A stretch of DNA of 64,000 nucleotides, from assembly GCA_014802045.1 (NCBI GenBank), contig JAAVDA010000020.1, positions 17,448 through 81,447 on the forward strand, written 5' to 3'. Numbering within the stretch: position 1 is the first letter of the stretch; each line of letters opens with the position of its first letter. Both the position numbers and the translations under genes were made by a program. Source of the stretch: Bacteroides sp. Its GTDB lineage: Bacteria > Bacteroidota > Bacteroidia > Bacteroidales > Muribaculaceae. Below are positions 62,137 through 64,000 of the stretch, in pieces. The notes beneath the pieces are model-generated. The model was not told the origin of the DNA. It ran no database searches and saw only the letters and a program-made list of their open reading frames with translations.

Positions 62137-62956
62137 AACTACCGGGAGTGGAGTTATAAATCACGGCTCCACAACTGCGCGCGAACCGTTCCACTGCAAA
62201 ATAGGCCTTGAACGCCACATAAAAACTGTAGATAATCTCATGCAATCTTATGTTGCGATACACTGACCTCACTCTCTCATGCTCTGCCTCATTGTCTTTA
62301 TAAAAATGTGGTTGCACAGAGATTACGGTATTGTCCTCATCCACCTCAAGAGTGCGTGTCCATGAATGGTCAGCGCCGGCCACATATATCTCCTTATATC
62401 CCAGCCACAGGCCAAGCATAAGAGCCGGAATAAGCACATTGCGCGGTCGAGGCATAGCCCTGCGCCATCTGAACGTCAGATTCTCAAGCCATTCGAACCC
62501 CTCCACCCCCAGAGAATTGAACCTCACCACCGTAATATTTACGTTGCCATTGCCCGGCAATGTTTCATCGGCCGGCCCGAAAGGCACAAACAGTGTCATA
62601 GGCCAGTCTACTTTCAGCAGATTATCTCTGAGCCGCTTCAGATTTTCATTACCGCTCATATCAAAAAACACCGGATCGGCCATCACATAGTAGCATGGCC
62701 TCAGAGCAAAAAATTCTTCGGTTGCCGCAGCAAAATTCACCGCAAGCAGCGGATGCTCCGACAGCCTGCCGCCATAGCGCGCCATGGTATCGGCAAGCGA
62801 CGGACCATTGCCCATCACCACAAGAAAATCATCGCGACTCTCACTCTTCATTGTCGAATGGTGAGAACTGACAGCCAATTTCACCACACTCTTTGACGAA
62901 GAACCGAGCTTACTGAAAAAATCCGCCACGCGGTCTGCAATACCTTTCTTCTCCAT
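62096..62956 (-). CDS. DUF115/MptE-like protein, possible glycosyltransferase
   Basis: 286 aa. Core motifs FLVVMGNGPSLADTMARYGG, AVNFAAATEEFFALRPCYYV, MADPVFF and LGLWLGYKEIYVAGADHSWT. These resemble DUF115 (motility-accessory/6-hydroxymethylpterin-pyrophosphokinase-like) proteins and share GNGPSL...LGYKEIY...GxDH logic with GT42 sialyltransferases. Proteins of this sort are common in LPS/capsule loci. A nonulosonate-transferring role would fit the nearby legF/ptmE genes, but that is inference. No signal peptide; predicted cytoplasmic. Start is set by a -7 box 4 nt upstream. Confidence 0.7.
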   Translation of the reverse strand: MEKKGIADRVADFFSKLGSSSKSVVKLAVSSHHSTMKSESRDDFLVVMGNGPSLADTMARYGGRLSEHPLLAVNFAAATEEFFALRPCYYVMADPVFFDMSGNENLKRLRDNLLKVDWPMTLFVPFGPADETLPGNGNVNITVVRFNSLGVEGFEWLENLTFRWRRAMPRPRNVLIPALMLGLWLGYKEIYVAGADHSWTRTLEVDEDNTVISVQPHFYKDNEAEHERVRSVYRNIRLHEIIYSFYVAFKAYFAVERFARSCGAVIYNSTPGSFIDAFPRREIPER

Positions 62957-62960
62957 ACCG

Positions 62961-62968
62961 CAAAGTTA
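62961..62968 (-). promoter_or_regulatory. -7 promoter box (TAACTTTG) 4 nt before the DUF115-like start
   Basis: TAACTTTG on the minus strand, CGGT, ATG 62956. Twenty nt upstream is TTTC (one mismatch to TTTG). Predicts a leaderless mRNA. Confidence 0.65.
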
Positions 62969-63059
62969 CATAAAATAATTTCACTCCCGAAAAACCTTTT
63001 AATCGCATCAGGCGTTTTATAAGCAAGAGAAGGCATTTTGCTTACTTTATTAAAAAGTA

Positions 63060-63153
63060 GAAAGCTCAATTATTTAGAGTGTCCCGAAAGGACGACCTAC
63101 AGAATGCCGATACCTTCTCAGCCCACATCCCCCACCCGGACGTGGGCTTTTTT
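63060..63153 (+). ncRNA. Candidate small RNA ending at an intrinsic terminator
   Basis: No open frame on the + strand leads into the terminator at 63120-63153, and the neighbouring gene is on the other strand, so something non-coding must end there. Upstream is a small hairpin GTCC-CGAAA-GGAC (63081-63093). The 5' end is a guess: no exact -33/-7 box is visible, although TTTG occurs at 63037-63040. The rest of 62957-63317 holds only the DUF115-gene and tRNA promoters. Confidence 0.45.
63120..63153 (+). terminator. Intrinsic terminator, + strand
   Basis: AGCCCAC (63120-63126) and GTGGGCT (63142-63148), 15-nt loop, then a T run to 63153. A classic intrinsic terminator with no protein gene in front of it. 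Confidence 0.85.
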
Positions 63154-63262
63154 GTTAACATCCCTTTTGAGCCAAGCGGACGATTACGGCATAAGGCTCC
63201 CAAAATCGAGAGACAATGAAAATATTTTTCAGCCTCCATTTTCATTTTTCATTTTAATCACC

Positions 63263-63270
63263 TATCTTTG
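63263..63270 (+). promoter_or_regulatory. -7 promoter box (TATCTTTG) for tRNA-Leu
   Basis: TATCTTTG 47 nt before the mature tRNA. Twenty nt upstream is TTTT, one mismatch to the -33 TTTG. Confidence 0.65.
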
Positions 63271-63317
63271 CACCGCAAAACGCCGTCTGACTCTCGGAGT
63301 CTGCTTTACCGGCTGAT

Positions 63318-63401
63318 GCTCGAATGGTGGAATGGTAGACACGAAGGACTTAAAATCCTTTGGCCATAGCGGCTGTGCGGGTTCGAGTCCCGCTTCGAGT
63401 A
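63318..63401 (+). tRNA. tRNA-Leu (TAA)
   Basis: 84 nt, class II with a long variable arm (TGGCCATAGCGGCTGT). Anticodon loop CTTAAAA between AGGA/TCCT. Acceptor GCTCGAA with TTCGAGT (G1-U72 wobble), discriminator A. T-arm GCGGG-TTCGAGT-CCCGC. CCA is not encoded (CTA follows). Confidence 0.95.
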
Positions 63402-63410
63402 CTAAACGAT

Positions 63411-63441
63411 GGAATCCGGCATCATTGCCAGATTCCTTTTT
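63411..63441 (+). terminator. Intrinsic terminator after tRNA-Leu
   Basis: GGAATC...GATTCC with an inner GGCA-TCAT-TGCC stem, followed by TTTTTATTTT. It ends 13 nt before the ruvA ATG. Confidence 0.88.
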
Positions 63442-63453
63442 ATTTTCCGACCC

Positions 63454-64000
63454 ATGATTGAATATCTGCGCGGCCCATTGGCCGAAATAACTCCGGCTTA
63501 TGCTGTGATAGACTGTAACGGTGTGGGATATATGGTAAATATCACCCTTACAACCTATACCGCTCTTCAGGCACGCACCGAAGCGCGCCTGCTCATCCAT
63601 GAGGCTATCCGTGAGGATGCATGGGTGCTGTTCGGCTTTATTGACGAGAGAGAAAGATCGCTCTTTCGCGCGCTCATAGGTGTGTCGGGAGTGGGTGCCA
63701 ACACCGCACGGATGATTCTGTCGTCATTGCCGGCTCCTGAACTCGAAGGAGTCATAGTGACCGGCGATGTGCGCCGCCTGAAGTCTGTGAAAGGTATCGG
63801 GGCAAAGACCGCCGAAAGAATAATTGTTGACCTCCGCGATAAAATAAAACCATCAGGCGATGCGTTAATAACTCAGCCCGTCGCCGCGTCAGAGGTGTTC
63901 GACGAAGCTCTTGCAGCCCTGGTTATGCTCGGTTTCCCCAAACCGCAGTCGCAGAAAGTGCTGACAAAGATATTCGATGCAGAGCCTGCCATCAAAGTGG
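63454..64000 (+). CDS. ruvA: Holliday junction DNA helicase subunit RuvA (3' end beyond window)
   Basis: Partial: 182 codons read from ATG 63454 (MIEYLRGPLAEITPAYAVID) to the edge with no stop. OB-fold domain I (1-62), then helix-hairpin-helix pairs with LIGVSGVGANTARMILSS and LKSVKGIGAKTAERIIVDLR (about 70-132), then the start of domain III (EVFDEALAALVMLGFPKPQS), which contacts RuvB. Tetramers hold the four-way junction for branch migration. Begins right after the tRNA-Leu terminator, so it needs a promoter overlapping that hairpin or read-through. Confidence 0.96.
   Translation, partial: MIEYLRGPLAEITPAYAVIDCNGVGYMVNITLTTYTALQARTEARLLIHEAIREDAWVLFGFIDERERSLFRALIGVSGVGANTARMILSSLPAPELEGVIVTGDVRRLKSVKGIGAKTAERIIVDLRDKIKPSGDALITQPVAASEVFDEALAALVMLGFPKPQSQKVLTKIFDAEPAIKV

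Overview
The window reads as a chromosomal segment of a Bacteroidota bacterium, order Bacteroidales, most like the Muribaculaceae/Porphyromonadaceae part of the tree. The reasons are a type IX secretion (T9SS) core cluster, many outer-membrane barrels and lipoproteins, near absence of Shine-Dalgarno sequences, and repeated copies of the Bacteroides promoter (-33 TTTG, about 20 nt, -7 TAnnTTTG). I see no insertion sequence, integrase, phage gene, rRNA or CRISPR array. The segment looks like ordinary, densely packed core chromosome with a few accessory genes.

Layout. 1-6560 (minus): porT-like, porP, gldK, gldL, gldM, gldN (cut by the window edge), the T9SS motor, ring and associated proteins. 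6607-7617 (plus): an unrecognised ATP-grasp-like protein. 7600-11015 (minus): HU/SPOR protein, nitroreductase, DUF2520 protein, kdsC, maf. 11076-17859 (minus): mutL, surA-type foldases plus OstA/LptA-like protein, guaB. 17927-21576 (minus): an ECF sigma factor, a single-pass membrane protein (candidate anti-sigma factor) and two six-bladed beta-propeller lipoproteins; a second ECF sigma factor is divergent at 21915. 22580-25821 (minus): a TerB-plus-nuclease-like protein and a GH3 glycosidase. Then initiator tRNA-Met, rubrerythrin, a first carB, a second nitroreductase and a phosphoesterase/PQQ-propeller protein. 33935-40269 (plus): carA, a second carB, prmC, recX, comF. 40274-48832 (minus): metallopeptidase, murI, two OmpH/Skp chaperones, bamA, uppS, DUF6089 barrel, DUF6242 lipoprotein. 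48962-57284 (minus): one long run, wzi-like, lipocalin-like, legB, rpoN, PAP2-like, purE, ispG, ribD. 57405-62136 (plus): Ca/Na antiporter, legF-like and ptmE-like sugar activation genes, obgE, pgeF. The window ends with a DUF115-like protein, a candidate small RNA, tRNA-Leu and the start of ruvA.

Themes. Much of the window serves the envelope: secretion (gld/por), outer-membrane assembly (bamA, skp, surA, ostA), wall and carrier lipid (murI, uppS, pgeF), LPS/surface sugars (kdsC, legB, legF, ptmE, wzi). Pyrimidine/arginine precursor synthesis (carA and two carB), purine (guaB, purE), riboflavin and isoprenoid steps are interleaved. 

The most notable observations are: several genes whose -7 promoter box sits only 4-8 nt from the start codon, predicting leaderless mRNAs; two complete carB paralogues 4 kb apart; a TerB domain fused to a PD-(D/E)XK-like nuclease; a split set of legionaminic-acid-type sugar genes around a wzi homologue; and a candidate small RNA next to tRNA-Leu. 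No complete, clearly new multi-gene system could be demonstrated from sequence alone.
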